Assembly (NCBI GenBank): GCA_049840475.1
Contig: JASGKX010000003.1
Span: 124,001-188,000, forward strand
Reading direction: 5' to 3'
DNA from: JBGVSA01 sp049840475
GTDB lineage: Bacteria > Pseudomonadota > Gammaproteobacteria > Burkholderiales > Rhodocyclaceae
Length of the DNA: 64,000 nt
The translations under genes and the position numbers were made by a program. The first letter of the stretch is position 1, and each line of letters begins with the position of its first letter. Below are positions 28,304 through 37,126 of the stretch, in pieces. The notes below the pieces were generated by a model. That model worked only from the letters and a program-made list of their open reading frames with translations, ran no database searches and had not been told where the DNA came from.

Positions 28304-29070
28304 TCCACGAGACTGCCATCGTTAGCCCCAAGGCGCGCATTGGCGCGGGTGTGCAGATCGGGCCGTACAGCATCATCGAAGAACACGTCGAAATCGGCGA
28401 CGGCACCGTTGTCGGCCCGCACGTGGTGATCAAGGGGCACACGCGCATTGGGCGTGACAACCGGTTCTTCCAGTTCAGTTCGATCGGCGAAGTCCCGCAG
28501 GACAAGAAGTACGCTGGCGAGCCGACTCGCCTGGAAATCGGTGACCGCAACACTTTCCATGAATGCTGCACGGTGCATATCGGTACGGTGCAGGACAAGA
28601 GCGTCACCACCATTGGTAACGACAACTGGTTCATGGCCTACGTGCACATCGCGCACGATTGCATCGTCGGCAATAACACGATCTTCGCCAACAACGCTTC
28701 GCTGGCAGGGCATGCCAGCGTAGGCGATTGGGCGATTCTGGGCGGCTTTGCCGGCATGCATCAGTTCGGCCGTATCGGTGAGCACGCGTTCTGTGGCACA
28801 GGCTCGATCATGACGCAGGACGTGCCGCCTTTTATCACGGTGTCGGGCACGCCGCCAGTTCCGCACGGTATCAATAGCGAAGGTCTCAAACGTCGCGGCT
28901 TCTCGCCCGAGAGCATCGCGCAGATCAAGCGTGCATACCGCACGCTGTACCGTAGCGGTCTGTCGCTGGCCGAGGCGCGCGATCAGATCGCCGCCATGGC
29001 GCTCGATACGCCGGAAATCGCTCCGTTGGCGGAATTCATCGCCGACAGCGGCCGCGGCATCGTTCGCTGA
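28300..29070 (+). CDS. lpxA: Acyl-ACP--UDP-N-acetylglucosamine O-acyltransferase
   Basis: A 256-residue left-handed beta-helix trimer and the first enzyme of lipid A synthesis. It begins MIHETAIVSPKARIGAGVQIG with hexapeptide repeats. The catalytic His lies in SLAGHASVGDWAILGGFAG, followed by MHQFGRIGEHAFCGTGS. The C-terminal helical domain RAYRTLYRSGLSL is present. Start overlaps the fabZ stop; lpxB follows after 35 bases. Confidence 0.97.
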   Translation: MIHETAIVSPKARIGAGVQIGPYSIIEEHVEIGDGTVVGPHVVIKGHTRIGRDNRFFQFSSIGEVPQDKKYAGEPTRLEIGDRNTFHECCTVHIGTVQDKSVTTIGNDNWFMAYVHIAHDCIVGNNTIFANNASLAGHASVGDWAILGGFAGMHQFGRIGEHAFCGTGSIMTQDVPPFITVSGTPPVPHGINSEGLKRRGFSPESIAQIKRAYRTLYRSGLSLAEARDQIAAMALDTPEIAPLAEFIADSGRGIVR

Positions 29071-29105
29071 CCGCGCTGTCTGCGCGCCAACAGGGCAGAC
29101 AAGCC

Positions 29106-30245
29106 ATGCGTATTGCAATGGTGGCGGGAGAAGCGTCCGGCGATCTGCTGGCTTCCCACCTCATCCAAGCCCTGCGAACCCGTCTTCCGGATGCCGAGTT
29201 CTTCGGTATTGGCGGACCCAAGATGGAGTCGCAGGGCTTTTCTTCGTGGTGGCCGTCCGAAGCTCTGGCCGTCAACGGCTACGTGGACGTGCTACGGCGT
29301 TTCCGTGAGCTTTCAGGGATTCGCAACGGGCTGCTTCGTAGGCTCAAAGACGATCCGCCGGATTTGTTCATCGGCGTGGATGCGCCCGACTTCAATCTGT
29401 GGCTGGAAGAAAAGCTGCGAGACGCCGGCATCAAGACCATCCACTACGTCAGTCCGTCGATCTGGGCCTGGCGGGCAGGTCGGGTCAAGCGCATCAAGCG
29501 TTCGGCCGACCTGGTGCTTTGCCTTTTTCCGTTCGAGCCGGAAATCTACACGCGCAATGGCGTCCCCGCAGCCTATGTCGGGCATCCGCTGGCGGACGTC
29601 TTCCCGCTGATGCCTGATCGCGCGGCCATGCGCGAGCATCTGCAACTGCCGGGCGATGTGCCGGTCGTGGCGTTGCTGCCGGGCAGCCGCAATGGCGAGG
29701 TGAGCAAGCTCGCCGATACCTTCGTGCAGACGGCGCGCCTCATCGCTGAGCATCGGCCGAATGTGCGTTTTCTCGTGCCCTTAGTGACGCGGTCCACGCG
29801 GACCCTGTTTGAAGAAGCGATCTTCCGCAACGAAGCACGCGACCTGCCTCTGACGCTGATGTTCGGCCACGCCGAACAAGCCATGGTGGCTGCCGATGCG
29901 GTGCTCGTCGCCAGCGGCACCGCGACACTCGAAACGGCGCTGCTCAAACGGCCCATGGTCATTGCCTACAAGATGGCTCGGCTGACTTACTGGATCGCCA
30001 AACGGCTTGTGCACGCTCCCTATATCGGCTTGCCCAACGTATTGGGCGGCGCGGGGTTGGTGCCGGAATTCGTGCAGAACGCGGCCACACCTGAAGCGCT
30101 TGCGGCGGCGGTGGAGCATTGGCTGGACGATGCAGAGGCGTGCGCAGCACTCGTTGAGCGCTTCACCGACATCCATCTGACACTGCGCCAGAATCATGCC
30201 GACAAAGCGGCGCAGGCAGTGCTGCAACTTCTGGAACGTGCTTGA
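29106..30245 (+). CDS. lpxB: Lipid-A-disaccharide synthase
   Basis: A 379-residue GT-B family glycosyltransferase that joins lipid X and UDP-diacylglucosamine at the inner membrane. It has the start MRIAMVAGEASGDLLASHLI, GVDAPDFNLWLEEKLRDAGI, the HYVSPSIWAWRAGRVKRIK motif, LLPGSRNGEVSKL, and ASGTATLETALLKRPMVIAYK. Length is normal. rnhB begins one base after its stop, so the two are translationally linked. Confidence 0.97.
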   Translation: MRIAMVAGEASGDLLASHLIQALRTRLPDAEFFGIGGPKMESQGFSSWWPSEALAVNGYVDVLRRFRELSGIRNGLLRRLKDDPPDLFIGVDAPDFNLWLEEKLRDAGIKTIHYVSPSIWAWRAGRVKRIKRSADLVLCLFPFEPEIYTRNGVPAAYVGHPLADVFPLMPDRAAMREHLQLPGDVPVVALLPGSRNGEVSKLADTFVQTARLIAEHRPNVRFLVPLVTRSTRTLFEEAIFRNEARDLPLTLMFGHAEQAMVAADAVLVASGTATLETALLKRPMVIAYKMARLTYWIAKRLVHAPYIGLPNVLGGAGLVPEFVQNAATPEALAAAVEHWLDDAEACAALVERFTDIHLTLRQNHADKAAQAVLQLLERA

Positions 30246-30246
30246 T

Positions 30247-30837
30247 ATGGATATCCGTTTGATTTGCGGCGTCGATGAAGCCGGGCGCGGACCATTGTGC
30301 GGCCCGGTCGTGGCTGCTGCTGTCATTCTCAATCCGGCTCGGCCTATTGCCGGGCTGGCAGACTCAAAAAAACTCACCGAAAAGAAGCGCGATACGCTTG
30401 CAGTCCTTATCCGAGAGCACGCCTTGGCTTGGGCGATTGCTGAAGCGAGCGTGGAAGAAATCGACACGCTCAACATTCTTCACGCGACGATGTTAGCCAT
30501 GACCCGCGCGGTGGCCGGGCTGTCGATCACGCCGCATGAAGTGCTCATCGACGGCAACCGCGTACCAAGCGGCCTGAGCGTGTCGGCTCGTGCGATCGTG
30601 CAGGGCGACGCTACGGAAGCCGCTATTTCGGCCGCTTCGATTCTCGCCAAGACGCACCGCGACGCACTCTTGCACCATCTCGACGACCAATATCCCGGCT
30701 ATGGCTTTCGCCAGCACAAGGGCTACCCCACGCCGGAGCACCTGCGTGCGCTGATCGAACTCGGTCCGACGCCTGCTCATCGCACCAGCTTCGGCCCCGT
30801 GCGCGAAGCTGTGGCGCAGGGTCGCCTGTTCGGGTGA
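30247..30837 (+). CDS. rnhB: Ribonuclease HII
   Basis: A 196-residue enzyme that nicks at ribonucleotides in DNA. It contains CGVDEAGRGPLCGPVVAAAV with the first two catalytic acids, ADSKKLTEKKRD and AAISAASILAKTHRDALL. The start at 30247 (MDIRLICGVDEAGRG) sits right after lpxB; an in-frame ATG within lpxB was rejected. Followed by the TrmH-family methyltransferase gene after four bases. Confidence 0.96.
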   Translation: MDIRLICGVDEAGRGPLCGPVVAAAVILNPARPIAGLADSKKLTEKKRDTLAVLIREHALAWAIAEASVEEIDTLNILHATMLAMTRAVAGLSITPHEVLIDGNRVPSGLSVSARAIVQGDATEAAISAASILAKTHRDALLHHLDDQYPGYGFRQHKGYPTPEHLRALIELGPTPAHRTSFGPVREAVAQGRLFG

Positions 30838-30841
30838 TGCT

Positions 30842-31637
30842 GTGAAGCAGATCGGTTACACGCGACAACCCCACCTTCAAACATCTCCGCGCTCTGGCGG
30901 AAGACGCACGAGCGCGCCGCGAATCAGGCACCACGTTGCTGGACGGTGCCCACCTCGTCGGCGTGGCGATCGCGCGTGGCGCGCAACTTCGCCGCATCGC
31001 AGTCACTGCAAAGAGCATCGATAACCCTGAAGTCTTCAATCTATTGTCGTTGGCCGGTCCTGACTGCGAGCGGTTGGAATTGAGTGACAACCTGCTGCAT
31101 ATGCTCAGCCCGGTCGACGCGCCCAACGGTATCGTCGCGGAGGTCGACATACCGCCTTCAAAGGCGGCCAAGGAAGAAGGCGACGTTTTGGTGCTGGCCG
31201 GTGTGCAGGACGCCGGCAATCTGGGCACATTGCTGCGCACGGCGGCCGCTGCAGGGATTGCGCGCGCGTGGTTGTCGCCGGACTGTGCGCAGGTCTGGTC
31301 GCCCAAGGTGCTGCGCGCCGGCATGGGCGCGCATTTCTATCTTGAAATCGCTGATCGTGCGGATATTTCTGATCGGCTTTGTGAATTTTCTGGTCAGGTG
31401 GTTGCCACCGCGTTGGCAGAACGGGCGCAGTCGATCTACTCGCTCGACCTTTCAAAGCCAACGGCGTGGATCTTCGGATCCGAAGGGCAGGGCGTGCCAA
31501 AGCCCCTGCTGGAGCGGGCCGACGCACTGGCGCTCATCCCGATGCCAGGAGGCATGGAATCGCTCAACGTCGCTGCGGCTGCCGCTGTCTGTCTCTTTGA
31601 GCAGGTCAGACAACGCAGACTGCATAGCAGCAGCTAA
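30842..31637 (+). CDS. TrmH-family (SpoU) RNA 2'-O-methyltransferase, interrupted by one +1 frameshift
   Basis: About 264 residues after repair. It has the SPOUT methyltransferase motifs VLAGVQDAGNLGTLLRTAAA, AWIFGSEGQGVP and IPMPGGMESLNVAAAAAVCLFE, which form the knotted SAM site. Members methylate rRNA or tRNA ribose; the closest look is to RlmB-like rRNA enzymes, but the target is not certain. The GTG start reads K-Q-I, then the frame breaks at 30855-30861 (GTTACAC). Dropping one base restores [G]-S/T-R-D-N-P-T-F-K-H-L-R, the family N-terminus. Confidence 0.88.
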
Positions 31638-31715
31638 TTTGCATTGACATGGCGCAGCCGGGCGAGTGAGGCACTATCCTACACTCACTGCGGTTAACCC
31701 GGAGGCCCCCCTGCC

Positions 31716-32540
31716 ATGGAAAGACCCACAGTCGAAAAAGCCGCCCAGAGCGGCGCATACAAGATCAATCTGCTTGAAACCGACCCCGCCCGATATTGTC
31801 TGCGCGCCGTACTGGCGGGGATGTACCTGAGTCTTATCTGTCTGCTGTTCTGGGCGATCAGCTATGGCATGCGCGATGTCTCGCTCGGCAAAGTGATCGC
31901 CTCCGGCTTCTTCGGGGTCGGGCTTTCGGTCATCGTGCTGACCAATTCCGAACTCTTCACCAGCAACAACATGTACATGGCGCTGTCGTCCGCCGAGCAG
32001 CGGACAAGCTGGATGCAGACCGTGCAAGTCTGGGTGGTCTGCTATCTGGGCAACCTTGTCGGAGCCATCATCTTTGGTCTGTTGCTCTATGGCGCGCACA
32101 TTCTGCAGGAACTGCCTGCCGATCACGCCATCTTCGCGGGCGCCGAGCACAAAGTTCATCAGACGGCGACGGCAATCTTCTTCAAGGGCATTCTCGCCAA
32201 CTGGGTTGTGTGCCTTGCGATCTGGGTGTCGCTGCGTGTCAAGGAAGACATTGCCAAGATCATGTCGATCCTGCTGATCGTCTTCATCTTCCTCTACCTT
32301 GGTTTTGAACACTCGATCGCCAATATGGGCACCTTCACGATGGTGCTGCTGGCGAATGGGCCGCTTACCATTGGCGACGCGTTGCACAACCTGGTCTTCG
32401 CGACGCTCGGCAACATTGTCGGTGGCGCATTCGTCGGGTTGGTCTATCGCTACCTGAGCCCGATGGCTGCGGAGTCTGCGGTGGCTGAGCAGATGGAAGC
32501 CGTCGTCACCGAACAGAAGAAGGCATCCTCCAGCGCCTGA
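31716..32540 (+). CDS. Formate/nitrite transporter (FNT) family channel
   Basis: A 274-residue protein with six membrane spans. It contains the FNT signature GILANWVVCLAIWVS and the conserved gating/protonation His in GFEHSIANM; the second re-entrant region is NSELFTSNNMYMA. FNT channels pass formate, nitrite, hydrosulfide or lactate as the acid. The substrate here cannot be told from the sequence. It lies 78 bases after the methyltransferase gene and is probably transcribed on its own. Confidence 0.92.
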   Translation: MERPTVEKAAQSGAYKINLLETDPARYCLRAVLAGMYLSLICLLFWAISYGMRDVSLGKVIASGFFGVGLSVIVLTNSELFTSNNMYMALSSAEQRTSWMQTVQVWVVCYLGNLVGAIIFGLLLYGAHILQELPADHAIFAGAEHKVHQTATAIFFKGILANWVVCLAIWVSLRVKEDIAKIMSILLIVFIFLYLGFEHSIANMGTFTMVLLANGPLTIGDALHNLVFATLGNIVGGAFVGLVYRYLSPMAAESAVAEQMEAVVTEQKKASSSA

Positions 32541-32669
32541 CAACTCCTGCGGGCGCAATGCGGCGCTCCATGCACTGTGAGACCATAGCGCGCTCGCATC
32601 GCATACGCGGTGCGGGCCGTTATCACAATTCGCGGCATCTTTCGGATGACCGCTTTGCTGGAGATAGAC

Positions 32670-33521
32670 ATGGAAGGCACGATCGTCGCTATTGCGTTCC
32701 TGGTTTTCGTGCTCGTCACGATTGCCAAGGGCATCCGAATCGTCCCGCAGGGTGAAGAGTGGATCGTCGAGCGCCTCGGGCGTTATCTGCGCACGCTCAA
32801 TCCGGGTTTGTCGATCCTGATCCCGTATCTGGACGCTGTAACCTACAAAGTGGTGACCAAAGACATCATCCTCGATGTCCAGGAACAAGAGGTCATCACT
32901 CGCGACAATGCAGTCATCCTCACCAACGCCATCGCGTTCATCAAGGTGACCGACCCCGTCAAGGCGGTCTATGGCGTGACCAACTTTTCCGAAGCCATTC
33001 GCAATCTCGTCATGACGACGCTGCGTTCGATTGTCGGTGAGATGGAGCTGGACGAGGCGCTGTCCTCGCGCGACAAGATCAAGGCGCGCCTGCGGGAGAG
33101 CATTTCGGATGAAGCGCTCGACTGGGGTATCAGTATCAAGACGGTGGAAATCCAGGACATCAAGCCGTCGGAGTCGATGCAGCGGGCGATGGAAATGCAG
33201 GCTGCCGCCGAGCGTGAGCGCAAGGCGGCGGTAACGCGGGCGGAGGGTGAAAAGCAATCCGCCATCCTTCAGGCAGAAGCCCGACTGGAGTCGGCAAAGC
33301 GCGACGCCAACGCGCAGGTGATGATGGCGACCGCATCGGCGGAGGCGATCTCGCGCGTCAAGGACGCGATCGGTGAGTCGACCGCGCCTGTCATGTACCT
33401 GCTTGGCCAGCACTACATTAAGGCCCTTGAGACGATGAGCACTTCCGATAACAGCAAGCTGGTATTGCTGCCGGGCGATCTCACCGAAGCCATCAAGCGC
33501 GTGACGGGTCTGCGTGGCTAA
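32670..33521 (+). CDS. SPFH-domain stomatin-like protein (paraslipin/QmcA type)
   Basis: A 283-residue protein with one N-terminal membrane helix (VAIAFLVFVLVTIAKGI). The SPFH core follows (VPQGEEWIVERLGRYLRTLN ... VITRDNAVILTNAIAF). A charged coiled-coil stretch (MQAAAERERKAAVTRAEGEK) comes next and is followed by a short C-terminal domain. These proteins form membrane cages around proteases or other membrane proteins. ATG at 32670 with GGAGAT upstream was chosen over an in-frame ATG 60 bases earlier. No nfeD partner is adjacent. Confidence 0.92.
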   Translation: MEGTIVAIAFLVFVLVTIAKGIRIVPQGEEWIVERLGRYLRTLNPGLSILIPYLDAVTYKVVTKDIILDVQEQEVITRDNAVILTNAIAFIKVTDPVKAVYGVTNFSEAIRNLVMTTLRSIVGEMELDEALSSRDKIKARLRESISDEALDWGISIKTVEIQDIKPSESMQRAMEMQAAAERERKAAVTRAEGEKQSAILQAEARLESAKRDANAQVMMATASAEAISRVKDAIGESTAPVMYLLGQHYIKALETMSTSDNSKLVLLPGDLTEAIKRVTGLRG

Positions 33522-33544
33522 CGCACAAGGCTCTCGCAGCAACA

Positions 33545-33570
33545 AAAAAGGCGCCGCAAGGCGCCTTTTT
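33545..33570. terminator. Bidirectional rho-independent terminator
   Basis: AAAAAGGCGCC / GGCGCCTTTTT with a GCAA tetraloop, between the SPFH gene (plus) and smpB (minus). The A-run and T-run make it functional for both directions. Confidence 0.93.
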
Positions 33571-33586
33571 CTTTGTCGGACTTCGA

Positions 33587-34039
33587 TTACTTGCCGACCT
33601 TGTCGCGCATGATGCGACCCTTCTCGCGCTCCCAGTCGCGTTTCTTTTCAGTGTCGCGCTTGTCATAGAGTTTCTTGCCCTTGGCAAGCCCGATTTCTGC
33701 CTTGATGCGGCCGCGCGTGTAATGCAGATCGAGCGGAACCAGCGTGAAGCCGGCGCGCTCGCTCTTGCCGATCAGCGTGTTGATCTCCGCCTCGTTCAGC
33801 AGCAGCTTGCGCGTGCGCGTCGGGTCGGCGTGTACGTGGGTAGAGGCCGAAGTCAGCGGGCTGATGTGCATGCCGATGATGAAGATCTCGCCTTCGCGCA
33901 CCATCACGTAGGCTTCCTTGATGTTGGCGCGGCCTGCGCGGATGGCCTTAACCTCCCATCCTTCGAGCACGAGCCCTGCCTCGAAGCGCTCTTCGATGAA
34001 GTACTCGTGGAATGCCTTGCGATTGTCGATGATGCTCAT
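33587..34039 (-). CDS. smpB: SsrA-binding protein
   Basis: A 150-residue OB-fold protein that brings tmRNA to stalled ribosomes. It shows NRKAFHEYFIEERFEAGLVL, GWEVKAIRAGRANIKEAYV and the basic C-terminal tail with KLYDKRDTEKKRDWEREKGR that mimics a codon-anticodon helix. The ATG at 34039 (MSIIDNRKAF) is the conserved start. No ssrA gene was seen in the window. Divergent from ratA, as usual in betaproteobacteria. Confidence 0.97.
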   Translation of the reverse strand: MSIIDNRKAFHEYFIEERFEAGLVLEGWEVKAIRAGRANIKEAYVMVREGEIFIIGMHISPLTSASTHVHADPTRTRKLLLNEAEINTLIGKSERAGFTLVPLDLHYTRGRIKAEIGLAKGKKLYDKRDTEKKRDWEREKGRIMRDKVGK

Positions 34040-34179
34040 TGAGTGTGTCGTCGTATCCGTTACGTGGCCCATTCGTCGCGTCTGCAATGCACGGGCTGCG
34101 GCACAGTTGGCGGGAAGACTGTGCCGATCGGCTAAAATCGCCATTTTAACAGCGCCGCACCACGCGGCTGACCGTCAGG

Positions 34180-34620
34180 ATGTCTGAAGTCAAAAAGGTC
34201 GTGTTGATAGAGCGTACGCCAGCGCAAATGTTCGTGCTCGTCGACAATTGCGAGGACTACCCGCGTTTTCTGCCGTGGTGCAGCAGTACGCAAGTCACCG
34301 AACGTACCGACATCAAGACCGTGGCGACACTGCACATTAATTACCACGGCATCAAATCGCAATTCACGACCGAAAACGCCAAGGTTTCTCCGTCGCTGAT
34401 GCATCTGCGGTTGAAAGAAGGCCCTTTCCGGCAGCTTGAAGGTGAATGGCGTTTCATTCCGCTGGGCGAACACGCCTGCAAGATCGAATTCAGTCTTCAG
34501 TACGAATTCTCGAACAAGCTGCTTGAGAAAGTCGTCGGCCCTGTCTTCAACATGATTGCCAACACCTTCGTCGACGCATTCGTCAAACGCGCCGAACAGG
34601 TCTACGGGGCCGCGCAATGA
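34180..34620 (+). CDS. ratA: RatA-like START/SRPBCC protein
   Basis: A 146-residue helix-grip domain protein. The signature is APAQMF-type start (RTPAQMFVLVDNCEDYPRFL) with PWCSS and the long C-terminal helix GPVFNMIANTFVDAF. Homologues are described both as a ribosome-association toxin (RatA) and as a coenzyme Q-binding Coq10-like protein. The sequence alone does not decide, and the strong conservation next to smpB fits a housekeeping role. Its stop overlaps the rnfH start by four bases. Confidence 0.93.
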   Translation: MSEVKKVVLIERTPAQMFVLVDNCEDYPRFLPWCSSTQVTERTDIKTVATLHINYHGIKSQFTTENAKVSPSLMHLRLKEGPFRQLEGEWRFIPLGEHACKIEFSLQYEFSNKLLEKVVGPVFNMIANTFVDAFVKRAEQVYGAAQ

Positions 34621-34943
34621 CGGCGTCCATCGACGTGCAGGTGTGCTACGCCTTGCCGGAGCGGCAAGAGCTGGTATCGCTTTCGTTGCCGCAAGGCTGC
34701 ACGGCACAACAAGCAATCGACGCCTCGGGCCTGTTGCAGAAGTATCCAGACATCGATCTGGACGGCACCAACAAGATTGGCGTATTTGGCAAGTTGGTGA
34801 CGCCGGGCAGCGTGCTGCGAGCGGGCGACCGCGTCGAAATCTATCGCCCGCTGCTTGCAGACCCAAAAGAAGTCCGCAGGCGTCGCGCTGCCGAGGGCAA
34901 AGCGCTCAAGAAAGGGGCGCCGGATCTGCCAAAGGCAGAGTAG
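34617..34943 (+). CDS. rnfH: RnfH family ubiquitin-fold protein
   Basis: A 108-residue small beta-grasp protein with the family blocks VQVCYALPERQELVSLSLP, KIGVFGKLVTPGSVLRAGDR and VEIYRPLLADPKEVRRRRA. The function is unknown; it is nearly always paired with ratA (RatB in that nomenclature). ATGA overlap with ratA shows translational coupling. It converges on the DUF4124 gene. Confidence 0.93.
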   Translation: MTASIDVQVCYALPERQELVSLSLPQGCTAQQAIDASGLLQKYPDIDLDGTNKIGVFGKLVTPGSVLRAGDRVEIYRPLLADPKEVRRRRAAEGKALKKGAPDLPKAE

Positions 34944-34957
34944 GCGCCTCGGGGCGA

Positions 34958-35452
34958 TCAGCCTGCGCAGTCGTGATCGATCTGGCCACGCAGGCGCTGG
35001 CTTTCGGTCTTGCGCTGCGCGTCGTCGAAGACTTCCATTTCACCCTTTGAATTGGTGCGGCCAATGCGTGCGCCCGATTCCACTGCCGTCAGTTGGCGGC
35101 GCAGCTCATTGCATTGCGCGGTTTTTTCCTGCTGCTTGGCGCTTGCCTCTTGCTGCTTGGCGGTCTTTTCTGCTGATTCGGCTTGCCGCTGGCGGAATTC
35201 CTGGTCTTTCTCCTGCCATGTCTTCGGGCCGTTGGCTTTCGGGGCAGAGGCGCCGGCGGTCGTCGCAGCGGCGGGAGCCGGGACGCTGTTCGCGCGGGCA
35301 GTGCCGGCGGGGCGGGCATCGACGCCCGGTGGGGGCTGGTCTCCGTAGTAGGTGCGTCCGTTGGCATCCTTCCACGTATAGATCTGTGCCTGTGCGCACA
35401 CGGCGAATCCCAGCAGCACGATCGTCGCGGCCGGTTTCACGAATCTGAACAT
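34958..35452 (-). CDS. DUF4124 domain-containing exported protein
   Basis: A 164-residue protein with a signal peptide (IVLLGFAVCAQAQ) directly followed by the DUF4124 core IYTWKDANGRTYYGDQPPPG. A Pro/Ala-rich linker and a Lys/Gln/Glu-rich helix come next, with two late Cys residues (QCNEL and DHDCAG). It is presumably periplasmic; function unknown. The ATG at 35452 sets the signal peptide at the N-terminus; the longer frame upstream overlaps the guaB promoter. Divergent from guaB. Confidence 0.88.
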   Translation of the reverse strand: MFRFVKPAATIVLLGFAVCAQAQIYTWKDANGRTYYGDQPPPGVDARPAGTARANSVPAPAAATTAGASAPKANGPKTWQEKDQEFRQRQAESAEKTAKQQEASAKQQEKTAQCNELRRQLTAVESGARIGRTNSKGEMEVFDDAQRKTESQRLRGQIDHDCAG

Positions 35453-35475
35453 TGACCTTATTCCCTTTATGGCTA

Positions 35476-35485
35476 TTGCCGGCAA
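35476..35485. promoter_or_regulatory. Palindrome TTGCCGGCAA, upstream copy
   Basis: Perfect 10-bp palindrome between the DUF4124 and guaB genes, 24 bases upstream of the putative -35 of guaB. An identical second copy lies 69 bases downstream, so it may be an operator half of a pair. Confidence 0.45.
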
Positions 35486-35509
35486 ACCGTAACTGGAAAC
35501 AAATGGATT

Positions 35510-35538
35510 TTGCGTGCCCCAGTCAAGGTCCGTATAAT
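35510..35538 (+). promoter_or_regulatory. Strong sigma70 promoter of guaB
   Basis: TTGCGT (35510-35515), a 17-base spacer and a perfect TATAAT (35533-35538). The start of transcription should fall near 35545, about 20 bases before the guaB ATG. Confidence 0.8.
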
Positions 35539-35544
35539 ATTGAT

Positions 35545-35554
35545 TTGCCGGCAA
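35545..35554. promoter_or_regulatory. Palindrome TTGCCGGCAA, downstream copy at the guaB start site
   Basis: Identical to the copy at 35476-35485 and placed over the expected transcription start of guaB, where a bound repressor would block initiation. AAGGA just after it serves as ribosome-binding site. Confidence 0.45.
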
Positions 35555-35565
35555 GGATTATAAAC

Positions 35566-37029
35566 ATGCGGTTGATCCAGAAGGCGCTGACGTTTGATGA
35601 CGTCCTGCTCGTTCCCGCCCACTCCGACGTACTCCCTCGCGATGTCAGCCTGGCCACCCAACTGACGCGCAACATTCAGCTGAACATCCCTCTCGTGTCC
35701 TCCGCCATGGACACGGTTACCGAATCCCGTCTCGCCATCGCCCTCGCTCAAGAAGGCGGCATCGGCATCATTCACAAGAACATCCCGCCCGCTGAACAGG
35801 CGCTCGAAGTCGCCAAGGTCAAGCGTTTCGAATCCGGCGTGTTGCGTGATCCGATTACCGTTCCGCCCACCATGACGGTGCGCGAACTCCTGGCGCTGAC
35901 GCGTTCCCACAAGATTTCCGGTGTGCCGGTCGTCGAAGGCAGGCATGTGGTTGGCATCATCACCAACCGCGATACGCGCTTTGAGAGCAATCTCGACCAG
36001 CCCGTCTCCAATGTGATGACGCCGCGTGATCGCCTGGTCACCGTCAAGGAAGGCACTTCGCTCGAAGATGCCAAGGCGCTGATGCATCGCCACCGCCTCG
36101 AGCGCGTGTTGGTGCTCAAGGAATCCGGCGAGCTCTACGGGCTCATCACCGTCAAGGACATCCAGAAATCCAGCGAATACCCGCTCGCCTGCAAGGACAG
36201 CCATGGCCGTCTGCGCGTGGGCGCAGCCGTCGGCGTTGGCTCCGGCACCGAAGAGCGCTGCGAACGCCTGGCCGATGCCGGCGTCGATGTGATTGTCGTG
36301 GATACCGCGCATGGTCACTCCAAAGGCGTGCTCGATCGCGTCAACTGGGTCAAGAAGCATTTTCCGCAAATCGACGTCGTCGGCGGCAACATTGCGACGG
36401 GCGACGCTGCCCGGGCGCTGGTCGACGCCGGCGCGGACGCCGTCAAGGTCGGCATCGGCCCCGGTTCGATCTGCACGACCCGCATCGTGGCAGGGGTTGG
36501 TGTGCCGCAGATCACCGCTGTCGATGGCGTAGCCGAAGCCATGGCCAAGATCGGCGGGGTGCCGCTCATCGCCGACGGTGGCATTCGTTACTCTGGCGAC
36601 ATCGCCAAGGCCGTTGCCGCCGGTGCCTATAGCGTGATGCTGGGTGGTCTGTTTGCCGGTACCGAAGAATCCCCGGGCGAAACCGTGCTGTTCCAGGGTC
36701 GCTCGTACAAGGCCTACCGTGGCATGGGGTCGCTGGGCGCCATGCAACAGGGTTCGGCGGATCGCTACTTCCAAGAGACCGACGCCAACGTTGACAAGCT
36801 CGTGCCGGAAGGCATCGAAGGCCGCGTCCCGTACAAGGGCCTGGTGGCCGCAGTGATCCATCAACTGATGGGTGGCCTGCGTGCTTCGATGGGCTATGTC
36901 GGTTGTCACACCATCGATGAAATGCGCACCAAGGCGCAGTTCGTCGAGATTACTTCGGCGGGCATGCGCGAATCCCACGTCCATGACGTGCAGATCACGC
37001 GCGAAGCGCCGAACTACCGCGTGGAGTAA
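35566..37029 (+). CDS. guaB: Inosine-5'-monophosphate dehydrogenase
   Basis: A 487-residue TIM-barrel enzyme that oxidises IMP to XMP with NAD, the committed step to GMP. It starts MRLIQKALTFDDVLLVPAHS. Two CBS domains are inserted at about residues 95-200, and the catalytic Cys is in GIGPGSICTTRIVAGVGVPQ. The flap-region motif YRGMGSLGAM is present. ATG at 35566 is the conserved start. guaA follows after a hairpin. Confidence 0.98.
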   Translation: MRLIQKALTFDDVLLVPAHSDVLPRDVSLATQLTRNIQLNIPLVSSAMDTVTESRLAIALAQEGGIGIIHKNIPPAEQALEVAKVKRFESGVLRDPITVPPTMTVRELLALTRSHKISGVPVVEGRHVVGIITNRDTRFESNLDQPVSNVMTPRDRLVTVKEGTSLEDAKALMHRHRLERVLVLKESGELYGLITVKDIQKSSEYPLACKDSHGRLRVGAAVGVGSGTEERCERLADAGVDVIVVDTAHGHSKGVLDRVNWVKKHFPQIDVVGGNIATGDAARALVDAGADAVKVGIGPGSICTTRIVAGVGVPQITAVDGVAEAMAKIGGVPLIADGGIRYSGDIAKAVAAGAYSVMLGGLFAGTEESPGETVLFQGRSYKAYRGMGSLGAMQQGSADRYFQETDANVDKLVPEGIEGRVPYKGLVAAVIHQLMGGLRASMGYVGCHTIDEMRTKAQFVEITSAGMRESHVHDVQITREAPNYRVE

Positions 37030-37055
37030 TGCGGTAGAGACAAGCAGTTCCCGCG

Positions 37056-37083
37056 GCGGCCCGGCAAGGGCCGCTGTGTTTTT
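37056..37083 (+). terminator. Terminator-like hairpin between guaB and guaA
   Basis: GCGGCCC (37056-37062), loop GGCAA, GGGCCGC (37068-37074), then TGTGTTTTT. It may attenuate read-through from guaB into guaA. Confidence 0.6.
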
Positions 37084-37126
37084 CCAGTGCCGGGCTTGCC
37101 ATTACGCTCAACTACCAGTCACGACA

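Noticed and set aside
31674..33545. A 623-codon open frame on the minus strand opposite the FNT channel and SPFH genes
   Set aside because: It lies antisense to two clear membrane-protein genes across their spacer, has a His/Asp/Arg-rich composition typical of high-GC shadows, and shows no domain.
35473..36984. 503-codon minus-strand open frame opposite guaB
   Set aside because: Shadow of guaB; composition and lack of motifs.
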